This document shows, one piece after another, positions 9,115 to 16,607 of a DNA stretch of 64,000 nucleotides. Below the pieces are notes generated by a model that saw only the letters and a program-made list of their open reading frames with translations, had not been told where the DNA came from and did no database searches. The DNA comes from Novosphingobium sp. CECT 9465 (GTDB taxonomy: Bacteria; Pseudomonadota; Alphaproteobacteria; Sphingomonadales; Sphingomonadaceae). Where the stretch lies: the NCBI RefSeq assembly GCF_920987055.1, contig NZ_CAKLBX010000001.1:3644501-3708500 (forward strand). Direction: 5' to 3'. Both the position numbers and the translations under genes were made by a program. The stretch's first letter is position 1; each line of letters begins with the position of its first letter.

Positions 9115-9479
9115 AAAAATCGCCGATGAAGGCCCCTGCCGAGCGGGTGGTGAAGGACATCCGGCGGCAGACCCGTCGGCACTTCTCGGCCGAAGACAAG
9201 ATCAGGATCGTGCTGGATGGCCTGCGCGGCGAGGACAGCATTGCCGAGCTGTGCCGCAAGGAAGGCATCGCCCAAAGCCTGTATTACACCTGGTCGAAGG
9301 AGTTCATGGAAGCGGGCAAGCGTCGCCTGGCTGGCGACACTGCCCGTGCCGCAACCACCGGCGAGGTGCAGGACCTGCGCCGCGAAGCCCGTGCCCTGAA
9401 GGAATGCGTTGCCGACCTGACGCTCGAAAACCGTCTGCTCAAAAAAAGTATGATCGCGGATGGGGGCGACGACGAATGA
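9093..9479 (+). CDS. IS3-family transposase OrfA
   Basis: DNA-binding subunit of 128 aa. The HTH region HFSAEDKIRIVLDGLRGE followed by SIAELCRKEGIAQSLYYTWS spans about residues 22-62. A leucine-rich helical segment (VADLTLENRLLKKSM) at about 108-122 is the multimerisation zipper typical of the family. ATG 9093 follows the AAGGAACG ribosome site. The gene overlaps orfB by four bases (ATGA at 9476) and has an A7G heptamer near its end, allowing both a separate OrfA and an OrfAB fusion. Confidence 0.9.
   Translation: MKPQHSLKKSPMKAPAERVVKDIRRQTRRHFSAEDKIRIVLDGLRGEDSIAELCRKEGIAQSLYYTWSKEFMEAGKRRLAGDTARAATTGEVQDLRREARALKECVADLTLENRLLKKSMIADGGDDE
9441..9448 (+). promoter_or_regulatory. A7G slippery sequence for programmed -1 frameshift
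   Basis: AAAAAAAG lies 31 bases before the orfA stop. OrfB is in the -1 frame relative to orfA, and that frame is open from 9251 onward, so slippage here would produce the OrfAB fusion transposase used by IS3-family elements. Confidence 0.78.
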
Positions 9480-9914
9480 GGTATCCAGCATCGGAGAAGC
9501 TCGAGATCATCCGGATCGTCGAGCAATCGCACCTACCAGCCAAGCACACGTTGGACGAGCTCGGCATTGCCCGTCGGACCTTCTACCGCTGGTACGACCG
9601 GTTCCTCGAAGGCGGCCCGGAGGCGCTGGAGGATCGGCCATCGACACCGAGCCGGGTGTGGAACCGGATCCCGCCTGACATCCATGATCAGATCATCGAG
9701 CTGGCGCTGGGGCAGTCCGAGCTAAGCCCCCGGGAACTGGCGGTGCGTTTTACCGATGAGAGGCGCTACTTCGTGTCGGAAGCCACGGTTTACCGTCTGT
9801 TGAAGGCCCACGATCTGATCACCAGCCCGGCCTATGTCGTGATCAAGGCCGCCGATCAGTTCCACACCAAGACCACGCGGGTAAACGAGATGTGGCAGAC
9901 TGATTTTACCTACT
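9476..9914 (+). CDS. IS3-family transposase OrfB, 5' exon
   Basis: N-terminal 146 codons of the catalytic subunit. It has the HTH-like KHTLDELGIARRTFYRWYDR region (about 20-40), then the start of the integrase fold ending in MWQTDFTY, with the first catalytic Asp in TDF. Coding stops being transposase-like exactly at 9914, where GTGCGCC starts the intron. The split codon t|tc gives Phe when exon 1 is joined to 12155, producing TDFTYFKIIGWGW as in uninterrupted relatives. Unspliced read-through continues to a stop at 10013-10015, giving a truncated protein without the DDE triad. Confidence 0.9.
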
Positions 9915-10550
9915 GTGCGCCTCGTCCCGGATGGTCCGGGGTGCATATGACTGGAATGCAAAGGAGAAAGGAGGAACTGAACGAATGCCTTGCCCTCTGC
10001 TGTGAGGGGGCATGAGCCCAAGCGGCGGTGACCTGCCGTCAACTGGCAGGGTGACGTAGCCCGCAGGTAAAGGGGATTGAGGCGAAGCCGTTACGCCGAG
10101 ATGGTCCCCGAGGCTGTAGCGCTGGAAGGTTGAGGAACACGAACCGGTTAATCCGCATCCGAGGGCTGAAATGTCGCCTTCGCCTACACGGCTTAACAGG
10201 CGGAATGCTGATGATGGCGCCGGAGACGTATGTCGGCGACATCCGAATGTGGCCGGAAATGTAGCCCGTCCGCATGGAGCCATGGAGAGAATGCAGCCAG
10301 GCCATGGCATCGGCATCGACTTGCGGGACGCAAGGACAAGGACTGCGACCGGCAGCCTCCCCAGCGCGCGAAAGTCCAGCATATGAACGAGGGAAGGCAT
10401 GATGGAATGCCAAGGGAGTTGGCCCCGATGTCCACCGTGCTGGCGGAGTCCCCGTAGTAGTCCGCGACAGGGAAAGCCTGTCACATGGCGAAGGGGGACA
10501 GTTCAATCAGCTTGAAGTGCAAACTACCTGACCAAACGAGGTGAAGACCT

Positions 10551-12080
10551 TTGATAATCAGCGAAATGCAGCACAAGCTCGCGACGTGGGCCGAGAGCGA
10601 CCAGAACCGCAAGTTCGATCGCCTTCTCCGGCTCATTGCCGATCGGGCGTGGCTTGCCGAGGCGGCTCGGATCGTGCTGGCGTCGAGTGGCGCCAATACG
10701 CCGGGCATCGACGGAATGGACAAGCGACGGATGCAGGCCGTACTGGCAGAACAGCTGGCCAGTCTGCGAACGGACTTGCTGACGGGGAGTTATCACCCGC
10801 AGCCGGTCAGGCGAATCTATATCCCGAAAGCCAATGGCAAGAAACGACCACTTGGTATCCCGACCCTGAAAGACCGCATCGTCCAGCGCGCGATGCTGAT
10901 GGCCATGGAGCCGATCTGGGAAAGCGACTTCCATCGCCTCTCCTACGGCTTCAGGCCGGAACGCAGCGTGCATCACGCTGTCCGGACCGTGAAGATACAG
11001 TTGCAGGATAGTGGTGCCGGAGCGCGGGGCCGCTGGATCATCGAAGGTGATCTGGCGAGCTACTTCGATACGGTCCACCACCGGCTTCTGCTTCGCTGCG
11101 TTCGGCGGCGAATCCGGGATGATCGGTTTGTTGATCTGCTCTGGCGATTCCTGAAGGCGGGCCACGTCGACCGTGGCCTGTTCGTCGCCTCAAGCGAAGG
11201 TGTACCGCAAGGCGGCGTGCTGTCGCCGCTCCTGTCCAACATCATGCTCCATGAGTTTGATGCGTGGCTGGAGGCGAAATACCTGAGCGACAAGGCGCGA
11301 AAGGATCGCTGGGCATGGAACTTCGGCATCCAGCAGGGGCGCCCCATCACGGTTCGCGAGAACCGGCAATGGAAACCTGCTGTCGCCTACTGCCGTTACG
11401 CCGATGACTTCGTTGTCATCGTCAAGGGCACCAAGGCACATGCCGAGGCCATCCGCGAGGAATGCCGGGCCTTTCTGGAAGACGACCTGAAGCTGACGTT
11501 GAATATGGACAAGAGCCATATCACCCACGTCGACGACGGGTTCGTGTTCCTCGGGCACCGGATTATCCGCAGGCGGGGATCGAGCGGACGCATGTCCGTG
11601 GTCTCAACGATACCCAAGGAGAAGGCCAAGACCTTCGCTCGCCGATTGGTCGAGGCTCTCTCCGGCAATCATGAGGTTGCCGCGGTGGACATGATCGACG
11701 GTCTGAACCGCCAGCTGGCGGGATGGGCTGCGTTCTACAGGTTCACCGACTTCACGGCGCGCACATTCCGGCGCATCGACACCGTCGTGTTCTGGAAAAT
11801 GGCGCACTGGTTGGCGCAGAAGTACCGGTCCCGTATCAAGCCTTTGATGCGTAAATGGTACCGCATGCCGGAAACCGGCCAATCGAAGACGTGGCTGGTC
11901 TACGGTCGAAGCAATCAGGGCAATGCCGTCGGCAAGGCGCTGCGACGACTGGTCACAAGCCAGAAGATGCAGTTCCGGTGGCGGAATCCGGAGCGAAATC
12001 CCTACATCTATCGGGACGAGCTCCGAAACACCGTCACCTCCCGCTATCGTGATGTCGCCATGGCCTTGGACCAAGGTTGA
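10551..12080 (+). CDS. ltrA: Group II intron reverse transcriptase/maturase, copy 2
   Basis: Protein identical to the one encoded at 533-2062: RT palm with YADD at 283-286, maturase domain X after residue 370, no HNH endonuclease. Start TTG 10551 with AGGTGA at 10539-10544. It lies wholly within the intron and in the same direction as the interrupted transposase, so it is probably translated from the unspliced precursor. The complete intron boundaries around this copy make it the better candidate for an active element. Confidence 0.93.
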   Translation: MIISEMQHKLATWAESDQNRKFDRLLRLIADRAWLAEAARIVLASSGANTPGIDGMDKRRMQAVLAEQLASLRTDLLTGSYHPQPVRRIYIPKANGKKRPLGIPTLKDRIVQRAMLMAMEPIWESDFHRLSYGFRPERSVHHAVRTVKIQLQDSGAGARGRWIIEGDLASYFDTVHHRLLLRCVRRRIRDDRFVDLLWRFLKAGHVDRGLFVASSEGVPQGGVLSPLLSNIMLHEFDAWLEAKYLSDKARKDRWAWNFGIQQGRPITVRENRQWKPAVAYCRYADDFVVIVKGTKAHAEAIREECRAFLEDDLKLTLNMDKSHITHVDDGFVFLGHRIIRRRGSSGRMSVVSTIPKEKAKTFARRLVEALSGNHEVAAVDMIDGLNRQLAGWAAFYRFTDFTARTFRRIDTVVFWKMAHWLAQKYRSRIKPLMRKWYRMPETGQSKTWLVYGRSNQGNAVGKALRRLVTSQKMQFRWRNPERNPYIYRDELRNTVTSRYRDVAMALDQG

Positions 12081-12085
12081 ATAGA

Positions 12086-12154
12086 GAGCCGTATGCGCTG
12101 AAAGGTGCACGTACGGTTCGGGGAGGGGAAGCGCTTATGCGCTTCCTACTCCAC
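12086..12154 (+). ncRNA. Group II intron catalytic domains V and VI
   Basis: Domain V is 34 nt (12086-12119): strand GAGCCGTATGCGC, terminal loop region TGAAA, and strand GTGCACGTACGGTTC. The AGC triad is at 12087-12089. Domain VI forms from AAGCGC/GCGCTT with a TTAT loop and a G-rich/C-rich outer stem containing an unpaired A (12148) seven bases from the 3' splice site. The same structure occurs at 2068-2136 in the other copy. Confidence 0.87.
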
Positions 12155-12696
12155 TCAAGATCATCGGGTGGGGCTGGATGTACCTGTCGACCGTGCTCGA
12201 CGACTTCTCGCGCTACATTATCGCCTGGAAACTGTGCACCAACATGCGCGCCGAGGATGTGACCGACACGCTCGACCTGGCCCTTGGCGCATCGGGCTGC
12301 GACAGCGCCACGGTGCTGCACAAGCCCAGGCTGTTGTCGGATAATGGCCCCAGCTACATCGCCGGCGAATTGGCTGAATACATTGAGGCCCGGAAGATGA
12401 GCCACGTGCGCGGTGCCCCGATGCACCCGCAAACCCAGGGCAAGATCGAGCGCTGGCACCAAACCCTGAAAAACCGCATCCTGCTGGAAAACTACTTTTT
12501 GCCCGGCGACCTCGAAGCCCAAATCGAGGCCTTCGTCGAGTACTACAACCACCAGCGTTACCACGAGAGCCTGAACAACGTGACGCCCGCCGATGCCTAC
12601 TTCGGCAGGGCTCCAGCCATCATCAAACAGCGCGAAAGGATCAAGCGACAGACCATCGAACATCGGCGCTTGCAACACCGCAAGCTCGCCGCCTAA
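12155..12696 (+). CDS. IS3-family transposase OrfB, 3' exon
   Basis: Completes the transposase after splicing: 981 nt of exon sequence in total, 326 aa, the usual OrfB length. It contributes the second catalytic Asp (LLSDNGPSY) and the Glu (KIERWHQ), plus the YYNHQRYHESL helix typical of IS3 proteins. Stop TAA at 12694-12696, 48 bp before the right terminal repeat. No internal damage, so a spliced transcript would encode an intact enzyme. Confidence 0.9.
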
Positions 12697-12780
12697 CATC
12701 AACCCCCAGACGAGGTCCGCACTCCGCTAATTTACGCCGCGAGTTGTGCCGAATGTTCTGACGACGGACAGTCCCGCTCC

Positions 12781-12857
12781 AACGTCACCCAGCGCTTGGA
12801 TCTCGCGGTAGCCGCCGCAGGCCTCAAGAATCCAGGCATCCTTGAACGTCCGGTTAA
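12781..12857 (+). pseudogene. ritC: Third trio recombinase (RitC-like), residual 3' segment
   Basis: Continuation of the gene interrupted at 9007. In frame it reads NVTQRLDLAVAAAGLKN then PGILERPVK, matching the stretch just before the HxxR box of XerC-type recombinases. It ends at 12857 where the IS5-family terminal repeat begins. Nothing after the IS5 right end (13978 on) encodes the rest of the catalytic domain in any frame, so the remainder was deleted. Confidence 0.78.
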
Positions 12858-13977
12858 GAGACCTGTGCGCGGGTGGGTGTAGACAAGGGCATTTATTCCT
12901 GATTCAATTGGTTTTCCGAAGAGGAGAGTTGGGCGTGGCACATCGTTCGATTGGTCAGGAGCGATTTGGATTTGCCGGACGCGCAGGGGCGTCATCAACG
13001 CTGGACGAGCTTGGCAAGCTGATCGACTGGATGTCAGTCGCTGCGGTTTTGGATCCGCTCTATTGCGCAGCCAAAGGCGAACCCGCCTGGCCGCCACTTG
13101 CCATGTTCAAAGCTCTGCTACTGTCGATCTGGTACGACCTGTCAGACGTGAAATTGGCTGAGGCGCTCGATGATCGCGCGTCGTTTCGCCGCTTCTGCGG
13201 GTTTTCGGCAAATGAGGCGACACCCGAGCGCACCGCGTTCGTCAGATATCGCAGGCTGCTGGTCGTGCATAAGCTGGATCGATCGCTGTTTGATATCGTT
13301 ACCGCTCAGCTCAAATCGAAAGCAGTGACGGTCAAGACCGGAACACTGGTCGATGCCACGATTATCGCGTCCGCCAGCGAAGACGATGAAGAGGCCCGTT
13401 GGGTAAAACATAAGGGTAAGCGGGCTGTTCATGGCTTCAAGGCCCATGTTGGAGCGGACGCCGATACAGCGCTGGTTGAGGAAGTATCGATCACCTCTGC
13501 CAATATCAACGATGGCAAGGCCGGTCCCGATGCGCTGCCCGACAACCCCGGCGAGGTGTTTGCTGACAGTGCCTATCGCGGCAATCATTTCCGTGACGCA
13601 GTCTTTGCAAAGGGTGGCGTACCGCGGATCGTCGCTACGGGCGCATGGGGCCGCGACGAACAGGAAACACTGCGAAAGCTCCATGAATGGAACCAACCCA
13701 TCCATCGCATTCGCGGACGGATCGAGAAGATCTTCGGGACGTGGAAGCGATCCTATGGCCTGCGCCGAATGCGATGGCGAGGTCTCGCCAAAGCCGCCAT
13801 CCAGGTCCACCTCACCGCCATCGACTACAATCTCAAGCGCACGATGAACATTCTCGCGGCCCAGGCATAAAGGAAACTACAGCCTGTGCCTGAGTGATCG
13901 GGAAGCAGCGCAACCCGCACTAAAGACCAAAAACAGATGGCTTTTCAGTCTTCTACACCCACCCGCGCACAGGTCTC
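12858..13977 (+). mobile_element. IS5-family insertion sequence (about 1,120 bp)
   Basis: Perfect 26-bp terminal inverted repeats: GAGACCTGTGCGCGGGTGGG... at 12858-12883 and its reverse complement at 13952-13977. One intact transposase gene is present. TA lies close to both outer ends (gtta|a and g|taa), compatible with a short TA-type duplication, but the flanks do not join into one gene, which suggests an adjacent deletion. Confidence 0.9.
12935..13870 (+). CDS. IS5-family transposase
   Basis: DDE transposase of 311 aa in a single frame. Catalytic residues: Asp in LVDATIIAS, Asp in VFADSAYRG and Glu in RGRIEKIFGTWKRSYGLRRM, the IS5/IS903-type Y-(2)R-(3)E-(6)K signature. The N-terminal DUF772 region (WPPLAMFKALLLSIWYDLSD) is present. 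GTG 12935 is preferred because GAGGAGAG lies at 12921-12928. No damage seen; likely functional. Confidence 0.92.
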   Translation: MAHRSIGQERFGFAGRAGASSTLDELGKLIDWMSVAAVLDPLYCAAKGEPAWPPLAMFKALLLSIWYDLSDVKLAEALDDRASFRRFCGFSANEATPERTAFVRYRRLLVVHKLDRSLFDIVTAQLKSKAVTVKTGTLVDATIIASASEDDEEARWVKHKGKRAVHGFKAHVGADADTALVEEVSITSANINDGKAGPDALPDNPGEVFADSAYRGNHFRDAVFAKGGVPRIVATGAWGRDEQETLRKLHEWNQPIHRIRGRIEKIFGTWKRSYGLRRMRWRGLAKAAIQVHLTAIDYNLKRTMNILAAQA

Positions 13978-14386
13978 GTAAATTAGGTCAGCCAGGGTTG
14001 GGGCGAGCCCCAACCCTGGCTGAAGTGTTATGCAAGCCACGGAACTCGCCCTTCAAATGGAAAGCAGTGCTAAATAGAAATGACACCCCTCCGCTAGATA
14101 GAGATGACACTCTTGGGTCTTGGCGGCGAACGCGGTGTTCATGGTCTTCCCACGGGAGGATCAGACTATGCCCGTAGAAAGCGGGATGTTGGTGCAGCCG
14201 TTCAGAGCGGCGACCGGATGTGAGGTTGTACAGGGTCCGGATACCGGGGCTCAGACCTTGGATGCCGACGAGAAGGATGGATTAACGTGATGAACTCCTT
14301 GACCCCAAAACCCTCATGTGAGGAGTTGGTGGCTCTCGCAAACCCGGCACGATTCGATCGTTGCTGACCCTAATTACTCTGACGGT
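13978..14386. other. 409-bp spacer between two IS5-family elements; no gene recognised
   Basis: Contains a 15-bp perfect hairpin (13989-14003 with 14008-14022, loop CGAG, stem CAGCCAGGGTTGGGG) without a T-run, and an imperfect 17-bp direct repeat ending atgacac at 14070-14086 and 14094-14110. The repeats resemble the multiple terminal repeats of IS21-type ends, but no IstA/IstB coding sequence is present. The rest looks like fused fragments of lost elements. Confidence 0.5.
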
Positions 14387-15153
14387 CTAGGCCGTAGACT
14401 CATAAACGCGCAGCCACAGGCGCATTGAGGCGAGTTGGACCATGGCCAGAAAGTTTTCGGCCAACTTGTCGTAGCGGGTAGCTACTCTGCGGAAGTGCTT
14501 CAATTTGGAGAAATAGCGTTCGATCAGGTTCCGCTCGCGGTACAGCCATGTGCTGAAGTACGGTTTCGACTTCCGGTTTGCCTTGGGCGGAATGTTGGCA
14601 AACGATCCCTTTTCGCGGAGAGACGCTCGGATACGATCGGCGTCATACGCCTTGTCTGCCAGCACGATTGTTCCGGCGCCAACGTGATTGAGTAGATCGT
14701 CAGCCGCTTGCCCGTCGTGGCTTTGCCCGGCAGTCAGGCTGAGCCGGATCGGGAGGCCTTGCCCATCGACGACCGCGTGGATTTTGGTGGTGAGCCCGCC
14801 TCGGGAGCGACCGAGACAATGATCTCGATCCCCCTTTTTGCCGTCGCAGCCTGTTGGTGCGCCCGGATGGAAGTGCTGTCGATCATCTGGATATCGCCAT
14901 CATGGGCGGCGGTGATGGCGTCCATCATTCGATCCCACACACCGGCTTTTCGCCATCGCACGAAGCGATTGTAGCAGGTTGTGCGCGGGCCATAGCGTTC
15001 CGGCAAGTCTCGCCACGGCGCCCCTGACCGCAGCACCCAGAAGATGCCATTCAGCACACGCCGGTCATCGACACGTGGCACGCCTCTAGGCTTGTTGGGC
15101 AACATTGGTTCGATCACACGCCACTCGAAATCGGTCAGGTCATATCGGCTCAT
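14387..15153 (-). CDS. IS5-family (IS427-like) transposase, two frames joined by -1 frameshift
   Basis: The first frame (15153 down to 14734) encodes SRYDLTDFEWRVIEPML and the first catalytic Asp in MIDSTSIRAHQ. At the A5G5 run (plus-strand CCCCCTTTTT, 14830-14839) a -1 shift opens the second frame, KKGDRDHCLGRSRGGLTTKI, which runs to 14387. That frame contains the second Asp (LADKAYDAD) and Glu (RNLIERYFSKLKHFRR). The slip site is the known recoding arrangement of this subgroup, so this is probably a functional transposase of about 255 aa rather than a pseudogene. No clean terminal inverted repeats could be identified. Confidence 0.82.
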
Positions 15154-15199
15154 CCAGTCCCTGAATCAGCTTTCGCTCAACAAGGAAAGGCGTGTTACG

Positions 15200-15376
15200 A
15201 TGAACCCTATGAAGCCCTGGATGTCTTGGACGCTATTCTTCTTTGCCGCTGCCTTGATCGCATTCTTCAGCGGTGAGCAGTGGAACACCCGACTTATCGT
15301 GTTCCTGATTCTGACAATTCCGATTGTCATCTGGGCGGTGCGACAGATCAAGAAGGCTCAGACACCGTCGCGTTAA
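15200..15376 (+). CDS. Small hypothetical inner-membrane protein
   Basis: 58-aa protein with two predicted membrane segments, WTLFFFAAALIAFFSG (about 9-24) and LIVFLILTIPIVIWAV (about 31-46), and a basic C-terminus (RQIKKAQTPSR). ATG 15200 has the ribosome site AAGGAAAGG at 15182-15190. Function not recognised. Its last bases overlap the degraded 3' end of the integrase fragment on the other strand. Confidence 0.6.
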   Translation: MNPMKPWMSWTLFFFAAALIAFFSGEQWNTRLIVFLILTIPIVIWAVRQIKKAQTPSR

Positions 15377-15947
15377 TGGGTTCACGGCCTAATTCCAGCC
15401 ACCCATGGCGCCGGGCATATTTCAGCACCTGCCTCAGGCAGACAATCTCCTGATGAAGTGTGCTGCGGGCAGGGGGCTTGCCGTTGCGAGGCCGTTTGGC
15501 GAGTTCGGTAGGCTCGCCAACCTTCGGCTTGCTGAAGCTGCCCTTAGTCATTCGGTCGATTCGGTAGTCCTGAATCATCCCGGAAGTGATCTCTGTCAGA
15601 ACCTTATTGCCGAAGAAGGGTATCAGATAGAGGTCGAGTCGGTCGCGATGCCGCTGGAGATAGACAGGGCTGCGATGCCCTTCGGTGAGTATCTTGAATT
15701 CCACATAGAAACGCTCAGCCGCAAATTGAAAGGTCTTGCCGGTCTTGATCTCGCCCCGTGCAGCCTTGCCTGCGAGGGTCAGATACCAGTCCTCGGCCAC
15801 GTCCTTCGCCTGAGCCAGTGAAGTCTGCTTGGTGCTGTGGCGGTGTTGCGCGCCGCCGATGCTGGCCCGGCAATGCCACCGCTTGCTGTTTGGCCGCTGG
15901 AAGAGCTGTACCTTGCCGCCAAGGATTTCGTGGATAGCCTCCGCCAT
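15348..15947 (-). pseudogene. Phage/ICE-type tyrosine integrase, N-terminal fragment
   Basis: About 185 recognisable residues of an integrase: arm-binding N-terminus (HCRASIGGAQHRHSTKQTS), then the SAM-like core-binding domain ending LRQVLKYARRHGWLE. Similarity stops there (about 15395), before the catalytic domain, and the tail to the stop at 15348 is out-of-context sequence. The gene starts about 100 bp from a truncated tRNA-Leu and reads away from it, the usual place for the integrase of a tRNA-targeting island. Without Arg, His and Tyr it cannot recombine, so the island is locked in. Confidence 0.82.
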
Positions 15948-16049
15948 AGGGTAGCGCCTCCTGCTGCGCTAAAATGTGCTAGCTGTGTGCTAACCTCATT
16001 GCCCTATAAAAATGGCAGAAAACTGGGAAAAATCAAGTAAAATCAGTGC

Positions 16050-16087
16050 TTTTAAGTCCCTGGCGTCTACCATTCCGCCACGTCCGC
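16050..16087 (-). tRNA. 5' half of tRNA-Leu(UAA), truncated at the anticodon loop
   Basis: On the minus strand from 16087: acceptor strand GCGGACG, D-arm GCGGAATGGTAGACGC, anticodon stem AGGGA and loop CTTAAAA with anticodon TAA (16055-16053). A complete gene would continue with TCCCT, the variable arm, T-arm and the acceptor strand CGTCCGC; instead the sequence becomes GCACTGATTTTACTTG. The 3' half is not found in this window. The break at the anticodon loop next to an integrase gene marks an attachment-site junction. Confidence 0.82.
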
Positions 16088-16116
16088 ATATGTTCGATGC
16101 GCTTGCCACAGCATGA

Positions 16117-16147
16117 AAGCCGCCGCAACGCCCGGTTGCGGCGGCTT
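16117..16147 (-). terminator. Hairpin terminator downstream of ihfB
   Basis: A 13-bp perfect stem, AAGCCGCCGCAAC (16117-16129) with GTTGCGGCGGCTT (16135-16147), loop GCCCG, located 29 bp after the ihfB stop on the same strand. The trailing T-run is only two bases, so it may need Rho or act as a weak intrinsic terminator. Confidence 0.6.
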
Positions 16148-16175
16148 GTGCATGCCGGTACTGAAAGCGGGCGTA

Positions 16176-16457
16176 TCAGTCGGCGTTCAGCCGGACCCGC
16201 ATTTCCTTGCCTGCCTTGAAATAGGGTACGCGCTTGCCCGGAACTTCCACGGTTTCGCCAGTGCGCGGGTTGCGTCCCTTGCGCGCATCGCGTTCGCGCG
16301 TGGAAAATGCGCCAAAACCACGCAGTTCCACCCGTCCCCCTTCGGCGAGCCGCTTGGCGATCTCGTCAAAGAATACATCGACCACGCGTTCGATTTCCTC
16401 GCTGCGCATGCCTGGGCTCTCTTTTGCGAGCGCCTGCAACAGCTCCGACCTTATCAT
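16176..16457 (-). CDS. ihfB: Integration host factor subunit beta
   Basis: 93-aa HU/IHF-family DNA-bending protein. The family signature is present: [20 protein letters not shown] followed by [11 protein letters not shown], with the DNA-intercalating Pro in the RNPRTG arm (about residue 63) and the C-terminal [11 protein letters not shown] strand. The start [13 protein letters not shown] and overall pattern match IhfB rather than HU. It lies at the edge of the core chromosome beside the tRNA/integrase junction; IHF also assists many integrases, but the adjacency is probably coincidental because ihfB is a normal core gene. Confidence 0.93.
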   Translation of the reverse strand: MIRSELLQALAKESPGMRSEEIERVVDVFFDEIAKRLAEGGRVELRGFGAFSTRERDARKGRNPRTGETVEVPGKRVPYFKAGKEMRVRLNAD

Positions 16458-16607
16458 TCGATACCCTCCGCCAGACGCCCGCAGGCGTCCCCCAATTGAC
16501 GATCCCTGCGCCCGAACCCCCGAACGGCCGCATTCTGCGATCCTGCCACGCGGGAACCGGCATTACAATCGATGGATATCGACTTTATGGTACAGAATTG
16601 GACCGTT

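Larger units (their letters stand above)
9915..12154 (+). mobile_element. Group II intron (complete, 2,240 nt) inside IS3 orfB
   Basis: The 5' end GTGCGCC matches the group II consensus GUGYG; the 3' end is ...ACTCCAC (AY end). An RT/maturase gene lies at 10551-12080 in the domain IV position. Domain V is 12086-12119 (34 nt, AGC triad), and domain VI is about 12120-12152 with the likely branch-point A at 12148. The exon bases CTACT before the intron could pair with AGTAG at 10456-10460 (possible EBS1; weak evidence). Insertion is two codons after the first catalytic Asp of the transposase. Confidence 0.93.
9008..12770 (+). mobile_element. IS3-family element with embedded group II intron, copy 2 (complete)
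   Basis: The 26-bp imperfect terminal repeats start TGTTCCCCGTCAGCACC (9008-9033) and, in reverse complement, TGTCCGTCGTCAGAACA (12745-12770); both end GGCACA internally. Total length is 3,763 bp; removing the 2,240-bp intron leaves 1,523 bp, normal for IS3 elements. It contains orfA, an A7G slippage site, orfB exon 1, the intron with its RT gene, and orfB exon 2. It is inserted in the third trio recombinase with a 10-bp target duplication. Confidence 0.92.
5955..12857 (+). mobile_element. RIT-type element (three tandem tyrosine recombinases), right end lost, interrupted by IS3+intron
   Basis: Three overlapping tyrosine recombinase genes in the same direction (6116, 7357 and 8306) are the defining layout of 'recombinase in trio' elements. 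The left boundary is estimated where IS66 similarity stops and a repeat-rich 150-bp leader begins. The third gene is split at 9007/12781 by the IS3 element and then truncated at 12857 by an IS5-family element. No right terminal repeat or gene remainder is seen beyond 13977, so the element is probably immobile on its own. Confidence 0.7.

Noticed and set aside
1..12770. Calling the left island a true composite transposon
   Set aside because: The outer end of copy 1 is outside the window and copy 2 has its own target duplication within the recombinase gene, so it inserted independently; the 10-kb unit has not been shown to move as one.
14168..14290. ATGCCCGTAG... start after a GGGAGGATC ribosome-like site in the spacer between the IS5 elements
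   Set aside because: The frame is short and matches nothing I recognise; treated as remnant DNA.
16176..16457. Treating ihfB as part of the mobile island because it neighbours the integrase
   Set aside because: It lies on the chromosomal side of the tRNA junction and looks like a normal core gene.
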